Positions 44,866 to 54,374 of a stretch of DNA of 64,000 nt are shown one piece after another. The notes beneath the pieces were generated by a model, which ran no database searches, was not told the DNA's origin, and worked only from the letters and a program-made list of their open reading frames with translations. The translations under genes were made by a program, and so were the position numbers. Location of the stretch: the NCBI GenBank assembly GCA_929200315.1, contig CAKMZB010000003.1, positions 254,761 through 318,760 of the forward strand, in the 5' to 3' direction. The stretch's first letter is position 1; each line of letters begins with the position of its first letter. Source of the stretch: an uncultured Alphaproteobacteria bacterium. GTDB lineage: Bacteria; Pseudomonadota; Alphaproteobacteria; Rhizobiales; Rhizobiaceae.

Positions 44866-47471
44866 GCCTCGCGGTGGAAGCTGAGGTCGCCCCGACGGCC
44901 ACGCCGCTAGCAAGCAGCGCGACATTGCCGCTCGCTTTCCGTTTTGCGTTGCGGGAATTGCGCGGTGGCCTCAGCGGGTTTTACATCTTTCTTGCCTGTA
45001 TCGCACTCGGCGTCGCAGCTATATCCGGCGTCAACGCGGTGGCGCTTTCCATCACCTCTGGCATTGAGGAAGAGGGCCGTGTTCTGCTTGGTGGCGATGC
45101 GTCTTTCAAAACCGTGCAACGGGAATTGAGCACAGGCGAGATAGACTATCTGGAAGCGGTGGGAACCATTTCCACCGCCGCAAATCTACGCTCTATGGCA
45201 CGACTGCCCGACGGGTCAGATCAGTCTGTGATTGAGCTGAAAGCCGTCGACGAAAAATGGCCGCTAACAGGTGAAGCGATAAGCGAACCGGCGACCGCCT
45301 TGTTCAGTATGAAGACTGGTGACGGCATCCTGGCTGACCAGATTCTCCTGTCACGCCTGGGCATTTCGGTAGGCGATAAGCTCTCAATCGGAGAGGGTAC
45401 TTTCACCGTGATCGGCACGATTGAGGCTGAACCGGACCGGGTGAGCGACGGCTTTCTCGTCGGCCCACGCGTGCTAATGAGCCGTGACATGCTCTCCACC
45501 ACAGCCCTCGTGCAGCCCGGTTCCCTTGTTGAATGGACCAGTCGTGTACGGTTGCCGGATCAATCCCAGACCGCGCTGGACAGCTTCACCGCCAAGGCTC
45601 GTGCAGAGTTTCCGGAAGCCGGCTGGCGGATCCGCTCGCGGGGCAACGCGGCACCGGCACTGACACGAAACGTAGAACGCTTTTCGCAATTCCTAACTCT
45701 GGTCGGTCTCACCGCTCTCATCGTTGGTGGTGTGGGTGTTGCGAACGCTGTTCGCGCCTATCTCGACACGAAGCGCCCTGTCATCGCGACCTTCAAATCA
45801 CTCGGCGCTCCGGCCCAGTTCGTTTTTCGCGTCTATCTCATCCAGATTTTGCTGCTTGCCTTGGCAGGCATTGCCATTGGCCTTGCTGTGGGCGGAACGC
45901 TGCCCTTCGTCGCTCGCTGGGCGTTGGAGGGCGTGCTACCGGTTGGCAATGCCTCGGCTTTCCATCTCAGTGTTCTGGCTTCAGCAGTTGGATATGGCGT
46001 TCTGACGGCGCTGGCCTTTGCGCTTTGGCCGTTGGGTCAGGCGCGGGACATCCCGGCGACTGCGCTATTCCGCAACGCCGCGCGGGAAGGCGGAACATGG
46101 CCGCGCCAGGGCATCATCATTGCAACGGCCATCGTGATTGCTGGGCTCGTGACACTGGCAGTCTTCCAGGCTGCCGACAAGCGCGTTGCGCTGACCTTTG
46201 TCGGTGGCATTGCCGTCTCCTTCATACTGTTGCGGGGTGTGTCGAGCCTCATCCAGAAGATCGCCAAAGCGAGCCCCACTGTGCGTTCAACGCCGCTGCG
46301 ACTTGCGATCGGCAACATCCACCGTCCCGGCGCGCTTACGCCTTCAGTGGTGTTGTCGCTTGGTCTTGGCCTGGCATTGCTCGTCTCACTCGGCAGTATC
46401 GACGGCAATCTGCGCAACCAGATTTCCGCCAACATACCCAAGGATGCGCCAGATTTCTTCTTCGTCGACATCCAGCAGACCCAGTACGATGCCTTCATCC
46501 ACAAACTGGAGGAGGCAGCACCGGAGGGTAAAATCCAGTCAACACCCATGCTGCGCGGGCGGATCGTTTCCATCAACGATATCCCGGCGCGGGAAATCAA
46601 GCCCGCCGAGGGCGGTGAATGGGTTTTGCGTGGTGACCGGGGCGTGACCTATTCCTCTGACCTGCCACCCAATGCCACTCTGACAGACGGCGAGTGGTGG
46701 GATAGCGGCCATTCGGGCAGGAATCTCGTCTCATTCTCAGCGGAGGAAGCTGCGGAAGTTGGTGTTAATGTTGGCGATACAATCGTCATCAACGTCCTTG
46801 GCCGCAACATCGAGACCGAAGTCGCAAACCTTCGCGAGGTCGAATGGCAGTCCATGTCCATGAACTTTGTCATGGTCTTCTCCCCCAACACCTTTGCCGG
46901 CGCCCCCCACGCTTATCTCGCCACTTTGCGGGCCGGGGCGGAGAGCGGGTTGATCGACGGTGAAAGCGCGGCGGAAACAGCACGGGATGCGGAAATTCTG
47001 CGCACTGTCACCAACGCCTTCCCTACCGTCACATCGGTGCGGGTGCGTGATGCACTGGACTCAGTCAACGACCTCATTAGCCAGCTTGCGACCGCCATTC
47101 GTGCTGCTGCACTGCTGGCACTTGCAGCTTCCATCCTAGTCCTCGGCGGAGCTTTAGCCGCAGGCAACAGCGCGCGGGTGCACGATTCTGTGGTGCTGAA
47201 AACCCTTGGCGCGACACGACGCTTGCTAATCGGATCCTACGTTCTGGAATATGCGCTTCTTGGCTTGGCAACCGCGATCTTCGCGCTGCTTGCAGGGACG
47301 TTGGCCGCCTGGTTCGTCATCAATGTGATCATGGGCTTCACCTTCACGCTGCTGCCCTGGGTGGCGATTGGCACGATCGCTGCAGCTCTGACATTGACGG
47401 TGGGGTTCGGCCTTATTGGCACATGGCGGGTGTTGGGTCAGAAGGCGGCGCCGGTGCTGCGGGAGCTTTAG
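44862..47471 (+). CDS. ybbP: ABC transporter permease (YbbP-like)
   Basis: An 869-residue FtsX/MacB-type permease with about ten helices and two large periplasmic loops. It holds FALRELRGGLSGFYIFLACI at the N-terminus, GVANAVRAYLDTKRPVIATF and KTLGATRRLLIGSYVLEYAL as the two FtsX-domain starts, and a C-terminal helix pair. It starts with GTG overlapping the ybbA stop. YbbAP is thought to move hydrophobic substances through or from the inner membrane; the substrate is not established. Confidence 0.93.
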   Translation: MSLAVEAEVAPTATPLASSATLPLAFRFALRELRGGLSGFYIFLACIALGVAAISGVNAVALSITSGIEEEGRVLLGGDASFKTVQRELSTGEIDYLEAVGTISTAANLRSMARLPDGSDQSVIELKAVDEKWPLTGEAISEPATALFSMKTGDGILADQILLSRLGISVGDKLSIGEGTFTVIGTIEAEPDRVSDGFLVGPRVLMSRDMLSTTALVQPGSLVEWTSRVRLPDQSQTALDSFTAKARAEFPEAGWRIRSRGNAAPALTRNVERFSQFLTLVGLTALIVGGVGVANAVRAYLDTKRPVIATFKSLGAPAQFVFRVYLIQILLLALAGIAIGLAVGGTLPFVARWALEGVLPVGNASAFHLSVLASAVGYGVLTALAFALWPLGQARDIPATALFRNAAREGGTWPRQGIIIATAIVIAGLVTLAVFQAADKRVALTFVGGIAVSFILLRGVSSLIQKIAKASPTVRSTPLRLAIGNIHRPGALTPSVVLSLGLGLALLVSLGSIDGNLRNQISANIPKDAPDFFFVDIQQTQYDAFIHKLEEAAPEGKIQSTPMLRGRIVSINDIPAREIKPAEGGEWVLRGDRGVTYSSDLPPNATLTDGEWWDSGHSGRNLVSFSAEEAAEVGVNVGDTIVINVLGRNIETEVANLREVEWQSMSMNFVMVFSPNTFAGAPHAYLATLRAGAESGLIDGESAAETARDAEILRTVTNAFPTVTSVRVRDALDSVNDLISQLATAIRAAALLALAASILVLGGALAAGNSARVHDSVVLKTLGATRRLLIGSYVLEYALLGLATAIFALLAGTLAAWFVINVIMGFTFTLLPWVAIGTIAAALTLTVGFGLIGTWRVLGQKAAPVLREL

Positions 47472-47558
47472 GGGCGGAAAAACGGGTCGGGCACCTTTCT
47501 GAACCATTCATATTGAGGCACGTTGGCGCAATATCGGATCAAACCAATGGAATTTGCT

Positions 47559-48089
47559 ATGAGAACAGCTCTTTTGCGGCCTCGCGTTCTCGCCCTGCCC
47601 CTCGCTCTTGCCGCCTGCGATGACGGGTCGCAGCGGATTGGCGAACTTGAGCGTGAGTTGGAGACCCAGCGCACTTCACTTGAAAGCAGCCAGGCCGAAA
47701 CCACCACCTTCCGCGCGGATCTTGAAACCGCACGCGGTGAGTTGGATGCAGCACGGGGCGAAATTGGAGCGGCGAGCAATGATCGCGATGCGGCCCGCGC
47801 AGATCTTGACGCGACACGCGCCGATCTGGAAGGCACACGTACGGAACTTGAAGCCGCAAATGCTCGCATCGGCGATCTGGAGGGAGAACTTAAAGACACC
47901 ACTGCCAATGCGGGTGAGACCATCGAGAGCTTCGGGCAACGTGTTGCTGTGCAGATTGAAGGCTTGCAGGCTTTGGGCGGGCGTGTCACCGACGATGCCG
48001 ACTTAAGCTCGGCAGTGTCAGCGCTGCAGCAAAACGCGGAAACGCTCAGCCGCGAGATTGATTCCGCAGCCGCTGAGATCGCGAACTAG
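47559..48089 (+). CDS. Coiled-coil lipoprotein, unknown function
   Basis: A 176-residue protein. The N-terminus MRTALLRPRVLALPLALAAC ends in a lipobox-like LAAC, so Cys20 is the likely lipidated residue. From 25 to 120 it is a strongly amphipathic coiled coil with regular segments such as ETARGELDAARGEIGAASND and DATRADLEGTRTELEAANAR, clearly built from an 11- to 14-residue repeat. The rest is helical. No enzyme motif is visible. Such proteins often act as structural or murein-associated outer membrane lipoproteins. It follows ybbP by 87 bp. Confidence 0.65.
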   Translation: MRTALLRPRVLALPLALAACDDGSQRIGELERELETQRTSLESSQAETTTFRADLETARGELDAARGEIGAASNDRDAARADLDATRADLEGTRTELEAANARIGDLEGELKDTTANAGETIESFGQRVAVQIEGLQALGGRVTDDADLSSAVSALQQNAETLSREIDSAAAEIAN

Positions 48090-48121
48090 AACAAGTCATT
48101 GCAATCTGAGCCGGTGGGGCG

Positions 48122-50077
48122 TTAGCCCTGCCGGTTCTGGCGATTTTCGATCAGATCATCAACGACGCTTGGATCAGCGAGTGTCGATGTATCTCCAAGT
48201 GAGCCAAAATCATCTTCCGCGATCTTGCGCAGGATCCGACGCATGATCTTGCCGGAGCGCGTCTTGGGCAGGCCGGGCGCGAACTGGATCGCGTCGGGTG
48301 ACGCGATCGGACCAATGTCCTTGCGCACATGGTTGCGCAATTCGATTTTCAACTCGTCCGACGGTTTCTGCCCGTCCATCAGCGTGACGTAGCAGTAGAT
48401 GCCCTGCCCTTTGATGTCGTGAGGGAAGCCTACCACCGCACTTTCCGAAACCGCCGGATGCGCGACGAGGGAAGATTCCACCTCCGCTGTACCCATCCGG
48501 TGACCCGAAACATTGATAACATCATCGACACGGCCGGTGATCCAATAGTAGCCGTCTTCATCCCGTCGGCAGCCGTCGCCAGTGAAATATTTGCCCGGGT
48601 AGGTAGAAAAATAAGTCTGCACGAAGCGCTCATGGTCACCATAGACCGTTCGCATCTGGCCGGGCCAGGAATGGGTGATGCACAGGTTCCCGTCCGTCGC
48701 ACCGTCGAGCGCCTTGCCGTCATTGTCGACGAGCTGGGGCTGGATGCCAAAGAAAGGCAGCGTTGCAGAACCTGGCTTCAGGGCAGTTGCACCAGGAAGC
48801 GGGGTGATCATGTGGCCGCCAGTTTCTGTCTGCCACCAAGTGTCGACAATCGGGCAGCGGGCGTCCCCGACAACATTGTAGTACCAGTCCCAGGCCTCCG
48901 GATTGATCGGCTCGCCAACGGTTCCAAGAATACGCAAGGATGACCGATCCGTTGCCTTCACCGCGTCGTCGCCGTGTTGCATCAGCGCGCGAATGGCCGT
49001 GGGGGCGGTGTAGAACTGGTTGACCTGGTGCTTGTCGCAGACCTGCCAGAAGCGGGAATTGTCTGGGTAGTTTGGCACACCCTCAAACATGAGAGTCGTC
49101 GCGCCATTGGCGAGAGGGCCGTAGACGATATAGCTGTGGCCGGTCACCCAGCCGACATCAGCGGTGCACCAGTAGATGTCACCTTCCTGGTAGTCGAATA
49201 CGTAGTGGTGGGTCAGCGCAGCCCAGAGCAGATAACCGCCAGTGGTGTGGAGAACGCCCTTGGGCTGACCGGTGGAGCCGGACGTGTAGAGAATGAAGAG
49301 CGGGTCTTCCGCGTTCATCGGCTCGGCCGGACACTCGTCCGACGCGCCATCGACGGCGTCATGATACCAGACATCGCGGCTATCATCCCAGCCGATATTC
49401 CCACCGGTGCGCTTGACCACCAGCACCTTGTCGACGCTTGCGCCCTTTTTGGCAGCGATCGCGATGGAGGCGTCGGTGTTGGCTTTCAGTGGAATAGCCT
49501 TGCCACCTCGCACACCTTCATCTGCGGTAATAATGAAAGTGCTTTCGCAATCGACAATGCGCTGCGCCAGCGCGTCCGGCGAAAAGCCGCCAAAGACGAT
49601 GGAGTGGACCGCACCAATCCGAGCACAGGCGAGCATCGCATAGGCCGCTTCCGGCACCATCGGCATATAGATCGTGACGCGGTCACCCTTCTTCACGCCG
49701 TTTGCCTTCATGGCGTTGGCGAGCCGGTTCACGTGACCGGCCAGCTCCCCATAGGTGATGTGCGCATCGTCCTTTGGATCATCGCCCTCCCAGATAATGG
49801 CCGTCTGGTTCTTACGTGCCGGTAGGTGCCGATCGATGCAATTGGCCGCAACATTGAGTTGGCCATCCTCGAACCATTTGATGGAAACATTCGGATGTTC
49901 GTAGGTCCAGTTGCCAGCCTTGCTTGGGGTCTTCATCCAGTCGAGCCGCTGGGCCTGATCGAGCCAAAAGCCGTCGGGATCAGAGACCGAACGGGCGTAC
50001 ATTTTGTCGTATCCGGCTTTGTTCAGATGAGCCTTCTTCGCGGCCTTTTCAGGCACGGGGTAAACGGTGTCGGTCAT
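48122..50077 (-). CDS. acs: Acetyl-CoA synthetase
   Basis: A 651-residue AMP-forming acetate-CoA ligase. Motifs are [20 protein letters not shown] near residue 265, [40 protein letters not shown] near 415, and the C-terminal [17 protein letters not shown] with the Lys that is acetylated by Pat-type enzymes. The start at 50077 is chosen because GGGAGAG lies in front and MTDTVYPVP is typical; the longer frame is unsupported. It is a single gene; acetate activation also fits the adjacent aconitase and acyl-CoA genes. Confidence 0.97.
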   Translation of the reverse strand: MTDTVYPVPEKAAKKAHLNKAGYDKMYARSVSDPDGFWLDQAQRLDWMKTPSKAGNWTYEHPNVSIKWFEDGQLNVAANCIDRHLPARKNQTAIIWEGDDPKDDAHITYGELAGHVNRLANAMKANGVKKGDRVTIYMPMVPEAAYAMLACARIGAVHSIVFGGFSPDALAQRIVDCESTFIITADEGVRGGKAIPLKANTDASIAIAAKKGASVDKVLVVKRTGGNIGWDDSRDVWYHDAVDGASDECPAEPMNAEDPLFILYTSGSTGQPKGVLHTTGGYLLWAALTHHYVFDYQEGDIYWCTADVGWVTGHSYIVYGPLANGATTLMFEGVPNYPDNSRFWQVCDKHQVNQFYTAPTAIRALMQHGDDAVKATDRSSLRILGTVGEPINPEAWDWYYNVVGDARCPIVDTWWQTETGGHMITPLPGATALKPGSATLPFFGIQPQLVDNDGKALDGATDGNLCITHSWPGQMRTVYGDHERFVQTYFSTYPGKYFTGDGCRRDEDGYYWITGRVDDVINVSGHRMGTAEVESSLVAHPAVSESAVVGFPHDIKGQGIYCYVTLMDGQKPSDELKIELRNHVRKDIGPIASPDAIQFAPGLPKTRSGKIMRRILRKIAEDDFGSLGDTSTLADPSVVDDLIENRQNRQG

Positions 50078-50239
50078 GTTTCTCTCCCAGTTCCAGCGCA
50101 TCTCCCGCGCCGCCATAGCCTCCATTATCAGGCGCAAGCCGCCACGGTCCATTAGACTTGTGGCGGGCGGTGAAAGGCTACGAGAAAGAGAAAGGCCGGG
50201 CTAGAGCGCGCCAAAGGCCTCACCCAGCCCGGATCAGGT

Positions 50240-50656
50240 TTAGCTAGTGCCGAACCAGCCGATGATCGCTCCCTGCGCCAGCAGGACCAGGAGATAATGG
50301 CCGCAATCAATCAAAGTAAGGTTCCAGCTACGCAGTTGGAACCTATCAGTTACGGTAATTGTCGTGACTATAAAGCCGGCCCAGCACAGAAATGCAGTCA
50401 GCATACCATTAGCGAGGGTCATCTCACCGGCATGACCAATCACACCGCTGAGCACCCATGCCATAATGATGTGGGTGAGAACTGCAATTCCATATTTTCC
50501 GGGATTTTCATTGCCTTCAACGCGGGCAATCTCATCTGGAGAAAGAGCGGCTGCCTTCATCCAGGGTTTTGCAAACAGCCCAAACCACGCCGCGCCGATA
50601 ATCATGGATGCGACCACCGCAACGGCAATGGCGATCCAGTTTACAGATTCGATCAT
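50240..50656 (-). CDS. DUF1761 family membrane protein
   Basis: A 138-residue protein with four hydrophobic helices. It begins MIESVNWIAIAVAVVASMII and has GAAWFGLFAKPWMKA, THIIMAWVLSGVIG and FNLTLID-like WNLTLIDCGHYLLVLLAQGA, the pattern of DUF1761. The ATG at 50656 has AGGAAG 9 bases upstream. The role is unknown. An inverted CCGGGCT/AGCCCGG pair at about 50197-50232 downstream may be its terminator and that of acs. Confidence 0.8.
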   Translation of the reverse strand: MIESVNWIAIAVAVVASMIIGAAWFGLFAKPWMKAAALSPDEIARVEGNENPGKYGIAVLTHIIMAWVLSGVIGHAGEMTLANGMLTAFLCWAGFIVTTITVTDRFQLRSWNLTLIDCGHYLLVLLAQGAIIGWFGTS

Positions 50657-50793
50657 GTCGATACTTCCTCGGTTCAATAGATGCCAGCGAGGCTAACCTC
50701 CTTTCCTTTCATCAAGATTAACCCTGTTTCCTCATCTTCAATTGAGCCTTTGGCTTCATGTTGCGGCAACCTTCTAAGTCCGGAGCGTGTGCC

Positions 50794-51192
50794 ATGTTGC
50801 GTTCGATCGTCATTGTTCTAGCTGCCTGCCTTGCGCTGAGCTCCTGCGCATCTTGGCCCGTTCTCTACAAGATCGGCGGTAAGGGGGAGGTGCACTACAC
50901 TAAGGCGTCCTGGTGCGTGCCGTTCAAACTGAAGCGGGTGCTGCGGCGCGTTGCGCATAAATATGGCGACGTCACCGTCTTCTCCACCTTTCGCTCACCG
51001 TGGCACAATTGGAAGGTCAATGGGGCTAAGAAATCATACCACAAGACCTGCCGCGCTGTGGACTTCAAAGTGCGCGGTGCGAGCATGAGTCGCGTCTATG
51101 CCTATGTGAAACGTCAACGTGCAGTCGGCGGGCACAAGCTCTACCGCTCGGGCCACATTCATATCGACACCGGTCCTCGGCGAACCTGGTAG
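50794..51192 (+). CDS. M15-type peptidase-like lipoprotein
   Basis: A 132-residue protein. The N-terminus LRSIVIVLAACLALSSCASW has a clear lipobox (LSSC). The rest matches the small D,D-carboxypeptidase M15A fold: STFRSPWHNWKVNGAKKSYH has the first His and TCRAVDFKV the Asp, and LYRSGHIHIDTGPRR has the C-terminal His. It should bind zinc and act on peptidoglycan peptides, or be a degenerate version. The start at 50794 is preferred to 50758 because it yields the signal peptide directly with GGAG before it. Confidence 0.78.
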   Translation: MLRSIVIVLAACLALSSCASWPVLYKIGGKGEVHYTKASWCVPFKLKRVLRRVAHKYGDVTVFSTFRSPWHNWKVNGAKKSYHKTCRAVDFKVRGASMSRVYAYVKRQRAVGGHKLYRSGHIHIDTGPRRTW

Positions 51193-51196
51193 CGTC

Positions 51197-52393
51197 CTAG
51201 TCGCCAAACGCGCCGGGTAGCCAGTGGACGGAAGAAACGCCGGCGAACCGCGCTTGACGCTCTAATTCAGCCTCCAGGCGGCGGAACCGCCCGGCGCCAC
51301 CGCGCAGTTTCGGCTCCCACCACAGACGGCGAACTTCCAACCGGTCATTCTTGCGGTCTGCACGCATATCAATACGCCCGACGATGCGTTCGCTCTCCAG
51401 CAGCGGAAAGACATAATAGCCCCATTGGCGCTGTTCGGCAGGCACGTAAATCTCGATGCGATAGTCGAAACCGAAGAGCCACGAGAGGCGCTTGCGATCA
51501 CGGATGATGGGGTCGAAGGGTGAGAGCACCCGCACCCGCCTCGGCGGTTCGGGAAGATTTGCTACAATTTCCGCCAGATCGGGCCTGCCGACCATCTCCC
51601 GCACCGAACCGTCGATGCCTTCGACACGAACCGGGATCAGGCGATCGCCCCCCGTACCCGCCAGCCGCGCTGCCACTTCCGCCGGGCGCAGGTGATCCCA
51701 GTAGCGGGCAATGTCCCCCGTCTGACCAAAACCGAGGCGCGCAAGAGCGCTGTCACAACACCAGTCAATAAAGGTGTCCTCATCCACACGCGCGTCGAAA
51801 TGCTGCGCCGGGATGCAATTTTCCATCAGGTCGTAGACCTTTTGAAACCCCTCCCGCCTGGTGATGCCGAGGACACCCGTGCGCCACAGATATTCAAGCG
51901 CCGTCTTGCCGTCGTGCCATTGCCACATGCCGCGCGGTTCGCCCGCTGGTGGCGGGGCAAGGTCGCGGGAGCGGAGAGGGCCATGTTCGGCCACCCGGTC
52001 AAGCAGCGCGCGCAAATGATCGCGAAATCCGTCGCCCTGCCAACCGGCAAATCTTGCCTCCAGTCGCGCCGCGTCCCGGGCAAAGCGATGCCGCCAAGAA
52101 GGGAAAAATTGGGTCGGAAGGAACGAAGCGTCATGGGTCCAATGCTCAAACAGTCCGCGGGATTTCTCAGCAATTCGCGAAAGCTGTTTTGGCCGGTAGG
52201 TCGTGTTGCGAGCATGGAGGATCATGTGATGCGCGCGCTCCACATGGGAGATCGAGTCCATCTGCACGAGGCCAAGTTGTTGGATCAGATCCAACAATCC
52301 GTCATCAGATAAAGCCCTGTCTGGCCGGCCCGAAAGCCCTTGAAGATGCAGCAAGACGCGCCGCGCGGTGCTGTTGTCGAGATGAAGTGTCAT
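51197..52393 (-). CDS. YcaQ-like winged-helix DNA glycosylase
   Basis: About 398 residues of the HTH_42 (YcaQ/AlkX) family. Visible features are LGLVQMDSISHVERAHHMIL near the N-terminus, the Q-x-D motif QMDSI that carries the catalytic residues in E. coli YcaQ, and FFPSWRHRFARDAARLEARF. The C-terminal FDPIIRDRKRLSWLFGFDYR and VRRLWWEPKL follow. YcaQ unhooks interstrand crosslinks. The ATG at 52393 lacks a good ribosome-binding site; a TTG at 52429 is the alternative. It is convergent with the M15-like gene, five bases apart. Confidence 0.88.
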   Translation of the reverse strand: MTLHLDNSTARRVLLHLQGLSGRPDRALSDDGLLDLIQQLGLVQMDSISHVERAHHMILHARNTTYRPKQLSRIAEKSRGLFEHWTHDASFLPTQFFPSWRHRFARDAARLEARFAGWQGDGFRDHLRALLDRVAEHGPLRSRDLAPPPAGEPRGMWQWHDGKTALEYLWRTGVLGITRREGFQKVYDLMENCIPAQHFDARVDEDTFIDWCCDSALARLGFGQTGDIARYWDHLRPAEVAARLAGTGGDRLIPVRVEGIDGSVREMVGRPDLAEIVANLPEPPRRVRVLSPFDPIIRDRKRLSWLFGFDYRIEIYVPAEQRQWGYYVFPLLESERIVGRIDMRADRKNDRLEVRRLWWEPKLRGGAGRFRRLEAELERQARFAGVSSVHWLPGAFGD

Positions 52394-52537
52394 GAGGGAA
52401 GAATCAAACCCGAAATGTGACTGGCCCAAAGGTCAGTGATAAAGCCCGCCGGGAGCGCTCCCGTCCAGCATCACTGATACATCAAATCCTATTGAAGGCG
52501 GCTTGGTTCATCATACCCGCCGTGGCAGCTTGCTTCC

Positions 52538-53401
52538 ATGCTGCGTCTCACACCACTTCTTGCTCTAGCAATGTCTGTCTTTGCATCCTTCCCCGCTCGC
52601 GTTTTTGCGCAGGAGCCCTGCGCGTTGAAGGTGCCCTGCGTGGTCGGGGAGCGGTCCTACCACGCCCGTCTTCCCGATGGCTGGGACGGCACGTCCCCCT
52701 TACCGGTGCTGATCCATTTCCACGGTTGGGCGCGGCAGGGACCGCTTGTTATGCGTCACCGTCGCATTGCCGGCGCGACACGCAAGCGCGGTGTCCTTTT
52801 GCTGGCACCCAATGGCCGCAATCGAAGCTGGTCCTTCTGGTCAAAGGACTCTGCCGACGTCCCCTTCGCCAGCGACGTTCTTGCTGATGCCGCCAAACGC
52901 TGGCCTATCGATCGCTCTCGCATCTACGTTTCCGGCTATTCCTATGGATCTGCGATGGCCTGGCGCTTTGCCTGCGAGGCGGGGGAAGGCATCGCCGCGC
53001 TGCTCGCCATTGCCGGAACGGTCCCGGACCAAAGCGAGGATTGTCAGGCACCGATTGCCGTCCGCCATGTCCACGGCACGCGGGACACTGTGATGGATTT
53101 CCCATTCGGCGAGGGCGGCGACGTGACCGGTCCCATCCATCTGTGGCGTCGCATCAACGGATGCCGCGAGGCGCCCAGCAAGGTGTTTCCCTATAGAGCC
53201 GCGGCACGACGCCCGCTAACCAGACAAGTCTGGACGGGATGCGAATCAGGCAAAGACATCCGGCTCGATATTCACGCCAGAGGGCATTTCATCCCCCGGC
53301 GCTGGCTCGATGTGCAGCTTGCTCAACTTCTCGGTCAACCGGTCGAACTGGGGCGCAAGGAGCCTGATATCGGACGCCACAAGGACGGGATGTGGCCCTA
53401 G
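52538..53401 (+). CDS. Secreted esterase of the PHB depolymerase-like family
   Basis: A 287-residue alpha/beta hydrolase with a signal peptide (LRLTPLLALAMSVFASFPAR, VFA). The oxyanion region is PLPVLIHFHGWARQG, the nucleophile elbow is YVSGYSYGSAMAW with Ser, and the later VRHVHGTRDTVMDFPFGE carries the catalytic Asp. The His is probably in HARGHFIPRRW. The family (LpqC/PHB depolymerase, feruloyl esterase-like) hydrolyses polyesters or aromatic esters. Length is normal. It is a single gene. Confidence 0.85.
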   Translation: MLRLTPLLALAMSVFASFPARVFAQEPCALKVPCVVGERSYHARLPDGWDGTSPLPVLIHFHGWARQGPLVMRHRRIAGATRKRGVLLLAPNGRNRSWSFWSKDSADVPFASDVLADAAKRWPIDRSRIYVSGYSYGSAMAWRFACEAGEGIAALLAIAGTVPDQSEDCQAPIAVRHVHGTRDTVMDFPFGEGGDVTGPIHLWRRINGCREAPSKVFPYRAAARRPLTRQVWTGCESGKDIRLDIHARGHFIPRRWLDVQLAQLLGQPVELGRKEPDIGRHKDGMWP

Positions 53402-53435
53402 CAGAGAGCCGGATTCAGTCAGCAAAGAAAGTGGG

Positions 53436-53464
53436 TTGCCAGATTCTCCAAGCCGATTCATGCT
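53436..53464 (+). promoter_or_regulatory. Putative promoter for the small ORF at 53501
   Basis: TTGCCA at 53436-53441 and CATGCT at 53459-53464 are separated by 17 bp. Each matches the sigma-70 consensus at five and four positions respectively. Transcription would start near 53471, 15 bases before the ribosome-binding site. Confidence 0.4.
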
Positions 53465-53500
53465 GCTCTAATGTTCAACGTACTGAAAGGAGGTGATTTG

Positions 53501-53572
53501 ATGTCGAGCACTTTCACGATGCCGGTCGGATCAAAGGAAAAACGGGCGATGGCGGGGCAACCCCTGCTTTAG
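53501..53572 (+). CDS. Small ORF with near-perfect Shine-Dalgarno
   Basis: A 23-residue peptide, MSSTFTMPVGSKEKRAMAGQ followed by PLL. It is preceded by AAAGGAGGTGAT (53486-53497), complementary over 12 bases to the 3' end of 16S rRNA, with only TTG before the ATG. An in-frame ATG at 53471 would give a 33-residue version containing that site. A terminator follows at 53647-53675, so the transcript would be about 210 nt. No known small protein was recognised. It could be a small protein, a leader peptide, or the 5' part of a broken gene. Confidence 0.45.
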   Translation: MSSTFTMPVGSKEKRAMAGQPLL

Positions 53573-53646
53573 TACGTGTTTCCCGGACGACGGACATTAC
53601 GTTGACATAGCCGTTGCGTGTTGTTCCTTCCGGACCTGAAAATGCG

Positions 53647-53675
53647 GGGCCGCTCTTCTTCATTGAAGGCGGCCC
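53647..53675 (+). terminator. Rho-independent terminator downstream of the small ORF
   Basis: GGGCCGC pairs with GCGGCCC, and CTTC with GAAG inside, around a TTCATT loop. TTTTCTTT follows on the plus strand. It ends a transcript that would include the small ORF and perhaps the esterase gene before it. Confidence 0.75.
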
Positions 53676-53724
53676 TTTTCTTTGGTCTTTGGGCACGAAT
53701 TTGCTCGGCCTAAATGCCAAGCGT

Positions 53725-54144
53725 TCAGGAGCACCAATCCTGACCATTGCTGGAATAGGGACGTGCAAGCTCTTCGTTCAGCAGGGTCTTTCCCAAGTCC
53801 TTACCGTCGCTGGTCACGACCCGGGCGAGTATCCGGCCAAAGTATTTGCCGCCCCTCACATCAAGCAGTTGCACCTTCTGTCCCACCAACACGCTGGCCC
53901 GCAATTTGGCCTTTTGGGCCAATTCATTTTCCGCATCACATTCACCGTCAATCTCCGGTGTATCGATGCCGATAATGCGCACTGCAACGGGTATACGGTG
54001 CCCTGGCCAAGGTGTGGCAATGGCCTCAAACGTGTCACCGTCGCGAACTTTCTCAACGATGGCTTCAATTGGACCGGACACAATGTCGGCGGCCCAAACT
54101 GGTGTGCTGAAAACCAAGAGAGAAAGAACAAGCTTTACACGCAT
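53725..54144 (-). CDS. Thermonuclease family protein (SNase-like)
   Basis: A 139-residue protein with a signal peptide (RVKLVLSLLVFSTPVWAADI). The staphylococcal-nuclease fold is visible in VEKVRDGDTFEAIA (Asp), AVRIIGIDTPEIDGECDAEN (Arg, Asp, Glu) and KYFGRILARVVTSDGKDLGK. The active-site Arg, Asp and Glu are present, so it may cut DNA or RNA in the periplasm. It is a single gene, ending next to the terminator. Confidence 0.88.
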   Translation of the reverse strand: MRVKLVLSLLVFSTPVWAADIVSGPIEAIVEKVRDGDTFEAIATPWPGHRIPVAVRIIGIDTPEIDGECDAENELAQKAKLRASVLVGQKVQLLDVRGGKYFGRILARVVTSDGKDLGKTLLNEELARPYSSNGQDWCS

Positions 54145-54200
54145 AGTGCAATCTATACGGAACTAATTCCTATCTACAACCCTGAGATGCAGAACAACCT

Positions 54201-54374
54201 TCAGAAATCGCTTACAATGCCTTTGTTTTCCCAATCGCTGTACCGCACCGGATCCGGGCCCTTACGACCGTTATGCTCAGCTTCCTTGCGGTGCTGCTCG
54301 CCGTAGTCGGCTTTGCGACGCTCGTCAGCCTCCGCCAGCGCGCGTTTGGCGGCTTCGCTCAAGTTCTTCTTCAT
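54201..54374 (-). CDS. DUF1674 / SdhAF4-like protein
   Basis: A 57-residue protein ending NGRKGPDPVRYSDWENKGIV, SDF. The GPxPxRYxDWExKGxxxDF C-terminus is the DUF1674 signature, shared with mitochondrial succinate dehydrogenase assembly factor 4, which protects or matures the flavinylated subunit. The N-terminus is polar and helical (KKNLSEAAKRALAEADERRK). The start at 54374 follows GGAGG and gives MKKNLSE; the longer frame is unsupported. It lies between the nuclease and rsmB. Confidence 0.85.
   Translation of the reverse strand: MKKNLSEAAKRALAEADERRKADYGEQHRKEAEHNGRKGPDPVRYSDWENKGIVSDF

Noticed and set aside
53480..53500. Possible fragment of a 16S rRNA 3' end, because the minus strand reads ATCACCTCCTTTC
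   Set aside because: Only 13 bases match and nothing upstream resembles rRNA; it is the complement of a strong Shine-Dalgarno site.
53471..53680. tmRNA gene
   Set aside because: No tRNA-like acceptor ends or alphaproteobacterial tag sequence could be found; the peptide does not end in a degradation tag.
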